Origin: Pseudomonadota bacterium
GTDB taxonomy: Bacteria > Pseudomonadota > Alphaproteobacteria > Caulobacterales > Aquidulcibacteraceae
Assembly: GCA_023410295.1 (NCBI GenBank)
Contig: JAEYPY010000125.1
Location: 1 to 24,643 of the forward strand
Length of the DNA: 24,643 bases
Reading direction: 5' to 3'
The stretch's first letter is position 1. Every line of letters starts with the position of its first letter. The notes beneath the pieces are model-generated. The model saw only the letters and a program-made list of their open reading frames with translations, made no database searches and was not told where the DNA came from. Shown piece by piece: positions 16,024-22,833 of the stretch. The translations under genes and the position numbers were made by a program.

Positions 16024-16113
16024 TTAGGCCAGCAGCATCGCTGCGGGCGCCAGCATCACCGCGGGCAGAACAAGGGCGAACATCCAGGTGATCAGAACGG
16101 CGTTGGGGGTCAT
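16024..16113 (-). CDS. Possible 29-residue single-helix membrane peptide
   Basis: A short frame begins MTPNAVLITWMFALVL and ends MLLA: a nearly uninterrupted hydrophobic helix with no charged residue. GGAG lies eight bases before the ATG. It sits in the 230-base gap between the histidine kinase and a lipoprotein gene, which otherwise holds nothing I recognise. Small one-helix regulators of larger membrane complexes look like this, but a chance frame in a GC-rich gap is also possible. No family is recognised. Conservation of the peptide in relatives would decide. Confidence 0.4.
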   Translation of the reverse strand: MTPNAVLITWMFALVLPAVMLAPAAMLLA

Positions 16114-16192
16114 GGGCTCATCTCCGTTGTTCTCCTGTTTACGCTCCCTCCTTTGCGTGCATGTTTCGCTTCCGTTGCGTGACCGCGGCGAT

Positions 16193-16984
16193 TTAGGGGC
16201 AATCGCGCCAATGCGCCGCCCGGGCTTCGCGCCAGGCTTCGGCGCCGTTTTCGGCGACGCTTTGCAGGACGAGGCGGAAATCGGTGTACTCGGTGTGATT
16301 GGGCTCGGCGAAGCGGGCTTCGAGCACATGGCCTTCGCGCGCATCGAGCCAGAGCTGGCCGTTGAGGCCGCCGCTGACATCGAAGCGCAGCGCTTCGCGG
16401 CCCAGGTGCATTTCGGCGCGGGTGAATCGCGCATCGGCCCAGCCGAGCTCGCGGAAGATGTTGGGGTTGTTTTCTTCCGGCCAGATCAGCGAGACGGCGA
16501 AACGGAAATCTTCGCGCTCGGGCGCAGAGCCGGCGAAGCGCGCGTTCAAATCGGCGAGATCGAAATCGTAGATGATGTAGGGCGTCCCCGCGATCGCGAC
16601 GCTTTGCTCGAGCTCCATCGCCGGGATGCGTGCATGCAATGCGCCGTTGTCATAAGTGAGCCAGGCGAAGGCTTCTTGGCTAAGATCGCGCGCGAGGCGG
16701 CCGCCGACGAATTCCGTTCCGTGTCCGCGTTCGGGATCGAACTGGGCGGTGACGAAGGCGCTGTTGGTGCAGGGGGAGACTCGTTTGCCGACTTCGAGGC
16801 GCGTTTCGCTGGCGCGATATTGGTAGATCTGCTCGGCCAGCGTGCCGTCCTGATTGGAGCGGACGTAATGATACATGCGCCCGACGGCTGAGGCCGGTTC
16901 GGTTTGGGCGACGGTTTGCGCGGCCGGCGCGTTGGCGCAGGCAGCGAGCGCCAGCGCGGCGGCGGCGAGGATTGGCTTCAACAT
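16193..16984 (-). CDS. Predicted lipoprotein of unknown function
   Basis: A 263-residue protein beginning MLKPILAAAALALAACANAP, a lipoprotein signal with lipobox L-A-A-C and the modified cysteine at residue 16. The residue after the cysteine is alanine, not aspartate, so sorting to the outer membrane is likely. The mature part is mixed alpha/beta with many aromatic and acidic residues: VGRMYHYVRSNQDGTLAEQIYQYRASETRLEVGKR, then YIIYDFDLADLNARF and FAVSLIWPEENNPNIFRELGWADARF. I do not recognise a named family; the order of strands recalls periplasmic beta-barrel or lipid-binding folds, but that is impression only. Two further cysteines (SPCTNS and the C-terminal RDCP) could form a disulfide. 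It is alone, with short gaps on both sides. Confidence 0.75.
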   Translation of the reverse strand: MLKPILAAAALALAACANAPAAQTVAQTEPASAVGRMYHYVRSNQDGTLAEQIYQYRASETRLEVGKRVSPCTNSAFVTAQFDPERGHGTEFVGGRLARDLSQEAFAWLTYDNGALHARIPAMELEQSVAIAGTPYIIYDFDLADLNARFAGSAPEREDFRFAVSLIWPEENNPNIFRELGWADARFTRAEMHLGREALRFDVSGGLNGQLWLDAREGHVLEARFAEPNHTEYTDFRLVLQSVAENGAEAWREARAAHWRDCP

Positions 16985-17039
16985 GGCTGGGGGATGCGGA
17001 GCCGGGCGCTATTGGATGCGTCCCCGGCAATTTTGCCCC

Positions 17040-17723
17040 TCAACTGGTGTCGGGCGCGGGGGCTAGGGGCCAGACCTCCCACACGTGCGCGCCCATGTCG
17101 TCGAATTGATCGACGCGGTGTTGGGCTTCGATGGGCGCGCGGAGGATGGCGGCGATCCGGGTGAGCGCGCCGCGGACGCGGCGGGCGAGGCGGCGCGCGA
17201 ACGGGGCGGGATTGTTGAAGGCGCGCACGAGCGCCTCGTAGCGTTCGGCGAGCGGCCAGGCGGAGTGGAAGCGCGGGGCGTTATGGACCGCCGGCGTCTC
17301 GCCGGCAGACGCGGTCACCTCCCCCTTCGTCTCGCGGCTGCGCCGCTCGACACTTCCCCCGCGTGCGGGGGAAGATGGGCAGCGGAACGAGACGCGCCAG
17401 TCTTCGGGATTGTCCGCGGTGTAGGTGATGAGGCGGCGTGAGCGTGCGTGCTTTGCGCGCGGTGCGCTGCGTGTATCAGGGAGCGTGAGCGCGGCGGCCT
17501 CGATGAGGAGGAGGCGCCGCAACAGCGCTTCGGCGACGCGGAGCCATGAGAGCGTGAGCGTGTAATCCTTGCGCGTCAGCGTGTGGCGGCGCGCGAGATC
17601 TTCGGGATTGCCGAACAGCGTCCAGAGCACGTGGAAGAAGTGCTGCGCGATCAGCCAGAACGCGCGCGGGGCGGCGCGATGCGGCGGTGCTGGTTCTGGC
17701 TCTGGTGGATCGGTGTTCGTCAT
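17040..17723 (-). CDS. Hypothetical protein with palindromic repeats inside its reading frame
   Basis: A 227-residue protein of unknown function. The N-terminal half is Pro/Arg-rich, then helical (FWLIAQHFFHVLWTLFGNPEDLARRHTLTRKDY, SWLRVAEALLRRLLLIEAAAL). The C-terminal half is also helical and Arg-rich (RYEALVRAFNNPAPFARRLARRVRGALTRIAAILRAPIEA). Between them, at about residues 115-147, is a low-complexity stretch (CPSSPARGGSVERRSRETKG, then EVTASAGETPAV) that does not look like the rest. Its DNA is a set of palindromes (17290-17374). The frame stays open through the insert, so the protein may still be made with an extra loop. I see no catalytic motif. The Lys/Arg content might suggest nucleic acid or membrane contact, but that is a guess. 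Confidence 0.65.
   Translation of the reverse strand: MTNTDPPEPEPAPPHRAAPRAFWLIAQHFFHVLWTLFGNPEDLARRHTLTRKDYTLTLSWLRVAEALLRRLLLIEAAALTLPDTRSAPRAKHARSRRLITYTADNPEDWRVSFRCPSSPARGGSVERRSRETKGEVTASAGETPAVHNAPRFHSAWPLAERYEALVRAFNNPAPFARRLARRVRGALTRIAAILRAPIEAQHRVDQFDDMGAHVWEVWPLAPAPDTS
17290..17374. repeat. Composite palindromic element inserted in frame in a coding sequence
   Basis: Two strong inverted repeats lie close together. GCCGGCG (17290-17296) pairs with CGCCGGC (17300-17306) around three bases. CTTCCCCCGC (17353-17362) pairs with GCGGGGGAAG (17365-17374) around two bases. Between them lie CGTCTCGCGGCTGCGCCG and a GAGACGAAGGGGGAGG strip read on the minus strand. CGTCTCG (17328-17334) also has its complement CGAGACG at 17388-17394. 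I recall elements of this kind as dispersed repeats in GC-rich genomes; copy number here must be counted in the full genome. Confidence 0.65.
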
Positions 17724-17774
17724 GCGCGTGAGTTTACGCGCGGCGCCTTGTCGGTCGGATAGATTTTGTTCAAT

Positions 17775-17800
17775 CCCTTCTCCTCTTGAGGGGAGAAGGG
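17775..17800. repeat. Long palindrome (11-bp stem) between two minus-strand genes
   Basis: CCCTTCTCCTC and GGGGAGAAGGG pair around a TTGA loop with a single G-T pair. It lies just downstream of the lipoprotein gene ending at 17838 and upstream of the gene starting at 17723. It could act as a terminator or be another member of the dispersed palindromes; no U-run follows directly. Confidence 0.6.
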
Positions 17801-17837
17801 ACGCGGGCGGCGATCTATCCTCCGAATTGAAGCTCGC

Positions 17838-18359
17838 TTACGCGCACGCCGCCAGCACGCGGGCGAGGCTTTCATCCCAGGGATAGATGGCGATGTCGCC
17901 GGCGGCTTCGACGGCGAAGCGCTCTTGCGGCGGCGCGAGCGCGGCGGTGAGCGCGGCCTTTTCGGCGCTTTCGTCGGCGAGGTCGGCATTGATGCTGGGC
18001 AGGCCTTCGTTGAACGAGCGCGCGGGGAGATCGACGCGCGCATTGGCCGTGAGGATGGAAAGCGTCGTCGCCTGATCGGGCATAAGCTCATGCGCGGCCA
18101 TCACCGAGAGCGCGCCGCTGCCGGCGGTGCAGCTCAGCACGAATTGATACTCCGACTCCGGCACGCCAAAGCCCGCGGCGTGCGTGCCTTCTTCGCTGCG
18201 CGCGAACCACTGGCCCGTCGCGAGCGGGCCGGTGAGGCGCGTGGTGTTCGGCTCGCTCTGCTGCGCGGCGGGCGGCTCAGCCGCAGGCGGAGACGCCGGC
18301 GGCGCGGGGGCTGGCTTGCAGGCGGCGAGGGCGAAGGCCAGGAGGAAACGAAAGCGCAT
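17838..18359 (-). CDS. Small predicted lipoprotein of unknown function
   Basis: A 173-residue protein starting MRFRFLLAFALAACKP, a short lipoprotein signal with lipobox A-L-A-A-C and modified Cys14. A 30-residue Ala/Pro-rich linker (PAPAPPASPPAAEPPAA) follows, a common tether between the lipid anchor and a folded domain. The domain has a Trp-Phe-Ala-Arg segment, then VPESEYQFVLSCTAGSGALSVMAAHELMPDQATTLSILTANARVDLPA, and ends in AIYPWDESLARVLAACA. The pattern is compatible with a small beta-rich domain. I do not recognise the family. It lies upstream of the repeat-containing hypothetical gene on the same strand, separated by the palindrome at 17775. The truncated gene begins 34 bases upstream. 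Confidence 0.7.
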   Translation of the reverse strand: MRFRFLLAFALAACKPAPAPPASPPAAEPPAAQQSEPNTTRLTGPLATGQWFARSEEGTHAAGFGVPESEYQFVLSCTAGSGALSVMAAHELMPDQATTLSILTANARVDLPARSFNEGLPSINADLADESAEKAALTAALAPPQERFAVEAAGDIAIYPWDESLARVLAACA

Positions 18360-18393
18360 GCCCCCTTCCTAGCATTGCCGCGCACGGGCGCCA

Positions 18394-18660
18394 TCAGTCC
18401 GGGCGTTCGCCTTCGGGCCATGCGCCCATGTAGTCGAACCAGCTGCGCGCGTGCGGCAAGACGAGGGCGATGAAGTCGAGCGCGTGTTGTTCGGCGATTT
18501 CCTTGGAAGGGAAGAGGTCCGGGCCGCGCGTGACGCCCGGATCCCAGACGCCGACGCGCCTGGTCACGCCCATGCGCTTATGGACGCGATACCAGTTGCG
18601 CCAGAGCTTGGCCGGCGCCGCGGGCTTTGCTCTTGGAGGTCCAGCATGGACGTTCGAGTC
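18394..18660 (-). pseudogene. 5'-truncated gene remnant beside the AT-richer cassette
   Basis: On the minus strand a frame ends at 18394 with coding-like sequence: KLWRNWYRVHKRMGVTRRVG, then WDPGVTRGPDLFPSKEIAEQ and FDYMGAWPEGERPD. The first in-frame start codon is ATG 18573, which gives 59 residues and has no ribosome binding site. The plausible protein continues upstream of it (KPAAPAKLWRNWYRVHKR) to about 18640. There the composition changes, and no ATG, GTG or TTG occurs before a stop at 18715-18717. This is best read as a gene that lost its 5' end when the neighbouring cassette was inserted. A genuine short gene starting at 18573 is possible. The family is not recognised. Confidence 0.5.
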
Positions 18661-19336
18661 AAAGACTACAAAGTGCGTTGTGTAGATAGCTGAACGCGCT
18701 GTCCGACACCGGAATCAGGGCTGGGTTATCCTTCCAAAGTCGAGACAGCGGAATGTTGGGGTTCTGCGTGTGTAGTATAGAGATCGCCGCTCTAACGCGG
18801 GCCTTCTCTTCCTTCGATCCGCCCCAGAAGGTGGGTGGCGCAGACGTCTTCGCGCACTGTATTAGCGCGTCAACACAGGGCATCTTGGGGGTATACAGTC
18901 TGCCCAGAACGCTGAGCAGAGTCGTCTCCATGCATCCGGTTTGGTTCATGCCTGGTGACAGAATTGGCGTCACAGCGATGCTACCGGTCGAACTGCGTGT
19001 AAACCCTGAGGTCGGGACCGACAAGCGGCCCCCGACATCGGGGTTAGCATTGGCGGCTGTGACGCTGTCAATAATTCTCGCGAGCGCGGTCGGATTGACA
19101 AGGTCGTTGTCGGCCACAATCCCGATGCTTTTGATGTTGGTAACGAAGCCAGTGACCACCGCCAACCCTTCGAGATGGCTAGTGAGAGCGTCGATGCCAG
19201 GACCCGCACCTGGTTCTCCGATGCAGGACACATGCATGGCGGGAACCAGAGCCTCCGCGATCATGCGTTCGACGATGGCGACTTCGTCCTTACCCTCACA
19301 GATCGTCAGTGTGCCGAGCGTGAATGGACCGACCAT
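18659..19336 (-). CDS. TOPRIM-fold protein (DUF3226/DUF4435-like), partner of the upstream ATPase
   Basis: A 225-residue protein with the acidic layout of a TOPRIM nuclease domain. The N-terminal glutamate sits in TICEGKDEVAIVERMI (Glu14). The D-x-D pair is in IGIVADNDLVNP (Asp76, Asp78). A later glutamate lies in GCMETTLLSVLG (Glu137). This is the pattern of OLD, DUF3226 and DUF4435 proteins, where metal ions bound by these residues support nucleic acid cleavage. The C-terminal part (KEEKARVRAAISILHTQNPN, then LSRLWKDNPALI and a closing F-x-Y-L-x-x-A helix) also resembles DUF3226 proteins as I remember them. It follows the ATPase stop by three bases and is surely co-expressed. In PARIS the TOPRIM partner (AriB) is the toxic effector; this one is shorter. 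Confidence 0.75.
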   Translation of the reverse strand: MVGPFTLGTLTICEGKDEVAIVERMIAEALVPAMHVSCIGEPGAGPGIDALTSHLEGLAVVTGFVTNIKSIGIVADNDLVNPTALARIIDSVTAANANPDVGGRLSVPTSGFTRSSTGSIAVTPILSPGMNQTGCMETTLLSVLGRLYTPKMPCVDALIQCAKTSAPPTFWGGSKEEKARVRAAISILHTQNPNIPLSRLWKDNPALIPVSDSAFSYLHNALCSL

Positions 19337-19339
19337 AGG

Positions 19340-20371
19340 TCAACGCACTTCGCCAATTTCAATAGCCTTGAAAAGACCGTCTCCGCTCATCTGCTGAAAC
19401 GAAACGTCCGCTGTGCTGCTCATCCTCGAGCGAATGAAGCGGATATCCTTCGCCGCTCCAGGAAGCGCACGCGACAACGCTTTCAGACACTCGAGGCTGT
19501 GACTTGTCGCGAAAACTTGGGAGTCTGAAGACTCAGCAAGTGAGAACAACGTACGCCAGATCGACTCGTATCGATCATAGTAGAATCCGTTTTCGATCTC
19601 ATCGATCAAGAGCATGCAGCCAGGATTGGCTGCGAGTCGCACCATCATCCCCGCAAGGTGACTAATCCCGCCGGAAATCATCGTGAGGGGCAGCTTTCGA
19701 CCGTTGGCCATCCGTGCATAGAGCGCAGGTCCGATCCCCGGAGCTTCTACGCCAACATCTGACAGCCAGGGGAATTCAGAGTAAAATGCCTTCTCGAATG
19801 TATCGGCTCGTCCTTCGACGCTCAGCCGCGAATATGTCCGAGCGGTCTCCGCTTCCGAAACGTTCATTCGCGCTGGCAAAAAGTGAACTCCGGGGCCCGG
19901 ATGAGCTGTCTCCATCATTATGCCCTGAGCCGACAATTTAGGAATGATCTCTGATCGGCCCTCGGGAGCCTGCCAAGTGAACTTCATCCCCACATGGGTG
20001 AGGCCTGCAACTCCCTCGCTACCGATGACCCTAGTCGGAGCGATGCGCTCGATTTTTACATCCCGAATGTTTCCGGAATGATCGATTATCTGCACAAACG
20101 CATCGCCCGCGTCAGGATCGCGAAACGTATCTGCCCATAGTGCATTCTGCAGTACCTGGATGTCGCCCGAAACTTCACCTCCCTCTCGACCGCGCCATTG
20201 TTTGGTTTTCAGAAGGTTTTCCGGAGTGTTTCCTCCTGCCAAGTAAATACCTTCAAGAAGGGCAGTTTTTGCGGTGCCATTCGGCCCAACGATAACGTTC
20301 AGCCTTCCCAAATTGTGAAGCCGGAGGTGTTTGATGCCTCGAAAATTCGAGATCTCAACAGAACTAATCAT
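19340..20371 (-). CDS. OLD/AAA_15-like ATPase, sensor half of an ATPase-TOPRIM pair
   Basis: A 343-residue SMC/ABC-type ATPase. It opens with the family's first strand, MISSVEISNFRGIKHLRLHN. Walker A is G-P-N-G-T-A-K-T (residues 29-36), with alanine in place of the usual glycine before the lysine. The signature is ISGGISHLAGMM (about 232-243), Walker B is MLLIDEIENGF (Asp257-Glu258), and the switch histidine is in FATSHSLECL (His291). The middle part, about residues 60-220, is long and divergent, as expected for a recognition or dimer region. No TOPRIM domain is fused; the next gene supplies it. ATPases of this group in PARIS, OLD and Gabija-like systems sense phage functions and release or activate a nuclease partner. 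A DNA repair or housekeeping role is less likely in this setting. Confidence 0.8.
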   Translation of the reverse strand: MISSVEISNFRGIKHLRLHNLGRLNVIVGPNGTAKTALLEGIYLAGGNTPENLLKTKQWRGREGGEVSGDIQVLQNALWADTFRDPDAGDAFVQIIDHSGNIRDVKIERIAPTRVIGSEGVAGLTHVGMKFTWQAPEGRSEIIPKLSAQGIMMETAHPGPGVHFLPARMNVSEAETARTYSRLSVEGRADTFEKAFYSEFPWLSDVGVEAPGIGPALYARMANGRKLPLTMISGGISHLAGMMVRLAANPGCMLLIDEIENGFYYDRYESIWRTLFSLAESSDSQVFATSHSLECLKALSRALPGAAKDIRFIRSRMSSTADVSFQQMSGDGLFKAIEIGEVR

Positions 20372-20445
20372 AGGAGCAACGTTGAACTGTAAGGGCTAAG
20401 GACTGATTGCCAGACATCACTCCATTCGTCACGTGCTAACTGCCG

Positions 20446-22269
20446 TCAAATTTTCACGGCCACATCGATTTCCCCGCCGCCGTCGCGAAACTTCGCGCTC
20501 ATCTCCGCCATGCCGGCTTCCTGCGCTTCTTTCGCCTTCGCATAATCCCGCACGTCCTGCGTGATTTTCATGCTGCAGAACTTGGGCCCGCACATGCTGC
20601 AGAAGTGCGCCGTCTTGTGCGCGTCTTTGGGGAGCGTTTCGTCGTGGTAGGCGCGGGCGGTGTCGGGGTCGAGGCCTAGGTTGAATTGGTCTTCCCAGCG
20701 GAATTCGAAGCGGGCGCGGGAGAGGGCGTCGTCGCGGAGGCGCGCGTAGGGGTGGCCTTTGGCGAGGTCGGCGGCGTGGGCGGCGAGCTTGTAGGTGATG
20801 ACGCCAACTTTGACGTCGTCGCGGTCGGGCAAGCCTAGGTGCTCTTTCGGTGTGACGTAGCAGAGCATCGCCGTGCCGAACCAGCCGATCATCGCCGCGC
20901 CGATGGCTGAGGTGATGTGGTCGTAGCCGGGCGCGATGTCGGTCGTCAGAGGGCCGAGCGTGTAGAAGGGCGCCTCGCCGCAGACTTCGAGCTGCTTGTC
21001 CATGTTCTCTTTGATCTTGTGCATCGGCACGTGGCCGGGGCCTTCGATCATCACTTGCACGCCGTGCGCCCAGGCGATCTTGGTGAGCTCGCCCAGGGTT
21101 TCGAGTTCGGCAAATTGCGCGGCGTCGTTGGCGTCGGCGATGGAGCCGGGGCGCAGGCCGTCGCCGAGGGAGAAGGAGACGTCATAGGCGCGCATGATTT
21201 CGCAGATTTCGGCGAAGTGCGTGTAGAGGAAGCTCTCCTTGTGATGCGCAAGGCACCACTTGGCCATGATCGAGCCGCCGCGGGAGACGATGCCGGTGAC
21301 GCGGTTTGCGGTGAGATGGATGAAGGGGAGGCGCACGCCGGCGTGCACGGTGAAATAGTCGACGCCTTGTTCGGCCTGTTCGATCAACGTGTCGCGGTAG
21401 ACTTCCCAGCTGAGGTCTTCAGCGATGCCGCCGACTTTTTCGAGCGCCTGGTAGCTCGGCACCGTGCCGATCGGGACGGGCGCGTTGCGGATGATCCAGT
21501 CGCGGATGTTGTGGATGTTGCGGCCGGTGGAGAGGTCCATCACCGTGTCGGCGCCGTGGCGGATGGCCCAGACCATTTTGTCGACTTCCTCGGCCATGGA
21601 GGAGGTGACGGCGGAGTTGCCGATATTGGCGTTGATCTTCACGAGGAAGTTGCGGCCGATAATCATCGGCTCCAGTTCGGCGTGGTTGATGTTGGCCGTA
21701 ATGATGGCGCGGCCGCGGGCGATTTCGGAGCTGACGAATTCCGGGGTGACGAAATCGGGGATGGATGCGCCAAAGGATTCGCCGTCGCGCACACCGACGG
21801 CCTCACGCCGCATATTTTCGCGGATGGCGACGTATTCCATTTCGGGCGTGATGATTCCGCGGCGGGCGTATTCGAGTTGCGTGACGCAGGCGCCGGCTTT
21901 GGCGCGCAGGACGCGCGGTTGTTTGGGGAAGGGCGGGGTCAGTTTTTCGGCGGCGACGTTGCCGTTGTCTTCGGGCTTCACGGCGCGGCCGTCGATCTCC
22001 TCGACATCGCCGCGCGTTTTCACCCAGGCTTCGCGCGCACGCGGCAGGCCGGCATTGATATCGATCGTCGCGTTGGGATCGGTGTAGGGGCCGCTGGGAT
22101 CGTAGATCGTGAGCGGCGGCTCGTTCGCGCTCGGATGCAGCGCGACTTCGCGGAACGGGACGCGCAAATCAGGATGCGCGCAGCCGGCGGCGTACACCTT
22201 GCGCGAGCCTTGCAGCGGGCCCGTGGTGACGGATGGCGCAAATGCGGATTGGTTTTCGGGCTTGTTCAT
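20446..22269 (-). CDS. thiC: Phosphomethylpyrimidine synthase ThiC
   Basis: Radical SAM enzyme that rearranges aminoimidazole ribotide to hydroxymethylpyrimidine phosphate for thiamine synthesis in the cytoplasm. The 607-residue protein is full length for the bacterial form. It contains the N-terminal ThiC-associated domain (VPFREVALHPSANEPPLTIYDPSGPYTDP) and the barrel with NANIGNSAVTSS, MDLSTGRNIHNIRDWIIRN, TVHAGVRL, SRGGSIMAKWCLAHHKES and IEGPGHVPMHKIKENM. The C-terminal cluster motif CSMCGPKFCSMKI shows the CxxCxxxxC typical of ThiC. A TPP riboswitch immediately precedes it, and its Shine-Dalgarno is the 3' end of that riboswitch. No thiE, thiG or thiD is seen nearby on the downstream side, where the accessory cassette begins. 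Confidence 0.98.
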   Translation of the reverse strand: MNKPENQSAFAPSVTTGPLQGSRKVYAAGCAHPDLRVPFREVALHPSANEPPLTIYDPSGPYTDPNATIDINAGLPRAREAWVKTRGDVEEIDGRAVKPEDNGNVAAEKLTPPFPKQPRVLRAKAGACVTQLEYARRGIITPEMEYVAIRENMRREAVGVRDGESFGASIPDFVTPEFVSSEIARGRAIITANINHAELEPMIIGRNFLVKINANIGNSAVTSSMAEEVDKMVWAIRHGADTVMDLSTGRNIHNIRDWIIRNAPVPIGTVPSYQALEKVGGIAEDLSWEVYRDTLIEQAEQGVDYFTVHAGVRLPFIHLTANRVTGIVSRGGSIMAKWCLAHHKESFLYTHFAEICEIMRAYDVSFSLGDGLRPGSIADANDAAQFAELETLGELTKIAWAHGVQVMIEGPGHVPMHKIKENMDKQLEVCGEAPFYTLGPLTTDIAPGYDHITSAIGAAMIGWFGTAMLCYVTPKEHLGLPDRDDVKVGVITYKLAAHAADLAKGHPYARLRDDALSRARFEFRWEDQFNLGLDPDTARAYHDETLPKDAHKTAHFCSMCGPKFCSMKITQDVRDYAKAKEAQEAGMAEMSAKFRDGGGEIDVAVKI

Positions 22270-22275
22270 GTCTGG

Positions 22276-22374
22276 CCTCCCTACGCCGGTGCGAGCCGGA
22301 TCAGGTTCTGCGGGTCAGAGGTTCGCCTCTATCTCAGCCGCCTTCGCTCAAAAGAACGGGCGCGGCCCCCCGGG
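22276..22374 (-). ncRNA. TPP riboswitch upstream of thiC
   Basis: Reading the minus strand, THI-box blocks occur in order: CCCGGGGGGCC, GGCTGAGATAGAGG, ACCCGCAGAACCTGATCCGG, and CACCGGCGTAGGGAGG. GGGAGG at the 3' end lies six bases before the thiC ATG and is its Shine-Dalgarno, so TPP binding can directly hide the ribosome site. Confidence 0.96.
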
Positions 22375-22421
22375 TTATGAAGGCGCGTGTTGTAGGCCGC
22401 GCGTGCCGCGCGGGCAATCGC

Positions 22422-22832
22422 TCAAACGCGCTTTGCCAGCCAGCCGACGTAAGTCAGCCAAAGCCCGGCGAGCAGCGCGAGCGCTGTCGTCGCCAGCATG
22501 ATTGGCGGAACACGCGTGACTTGCGCGGCGATCGTGATGATGGCTTCGGGGAAAATCATCAGCAGCGCGCCGCGGACGATCAGCATCAGCGCGAGGATGG
22601 TGAGAACGATGGCGGCAGGCGAGCTGAAATGGTGGTGCGCGGCGAAGAAGACGAGCCCGATCATCGCCGTCCAGAAGCCGGTGACGAGCACGAGCGGCGC
22701 GTTCTGCATCAGCGAGGGCAGCAGCATCGGCAGCGTCTCGTAGCGCGTGAAGATGGTGATCGCGAGCAGGATCAGGAACGGGCCGACGACGCGGGCGCAA
22801 AAGCGGGTTGTGTCGGTTTGAGCGTCGGTCAT
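22422..22832 (-). CDS. Four-helix membrane protein under TPP riboswitch control, function unknown
   Basis: A 136-residue inner-membrane protein with four predicted helices: VVGPFLILLAITIF, LVLVTGFWTAMIGLVFFAAHHHF, AAIVLTILALMLIVRGALLMIF and PPIMLATTALALLAGLWLTYVGWLA. It has a histidine run (AAHHHFSS) at the end of helix 2 and a short basic tail. I do not recognise it as PnuT, ThiT, YkoE, ThiW, CytX or another known thiamine transporter. A TPP riboswitch lies directly before its start, and the riboswitch 3' end holds its ribosome binding site. It is therefore almost certainly thiamine-regulated, and transport of thiamine or a pyrimidine or thiazole precursor is the natural guess. thiC follows in the same direction with its own riboswitch. 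Confidence 0.85.
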   Translation of the reverse strand: MTDAQTDTTRFCARVVGPFLILLAITIFTRYETLPMLLPSLMQNAPLVLVTGFWTAMIGLVFFAAHHHFSSPAAIVLTILALMLIVRGALLMIFPEAIITIAAQVTRVPPIMLATTALALLAGLWLTYVGWLAKRV

Positions 22833-22833
22833 T

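Larger units (their letters stand above)
18650..20445. mobile_element. AT-richer accessory cassette carrying an ATPase-TOPRIM gene pair
   Basis: From about 18650 to thiC the sequence is visibly less GC-rich and uses codons that neighbouring genes avoid. It contains only the two coupled genes. A gene lacking its 5' end abuts its left edge and intact thiC its right. I see no integrase, transposase or tRNA, and no convincing direct repeat at the edges, so the borders and the mechanism of entry are unproven. Confidence 0.5.

Noticed and set aside
18640..18665. GTTCGAGTC resembling a tRNA T-loop at the cassette edge, suggesting a tRNA attachment site
   Set aside because: The flanking bases do not pair as a T-stem, and no acceptor or anticodon arm is present.
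18645..20450. Direct repeats flanking the cassette as attachment sites
   Set aside because: Only a six-base match (GTCAAA) was found between the edges, which is expected by chance.
20917..22380. Long plus-strand frame (487 codons) opposite thiC
   Set aside because: Antisense shadow typical of GC-rich genes; thiC is complete with all motifs and this frame has no recognisable domain.
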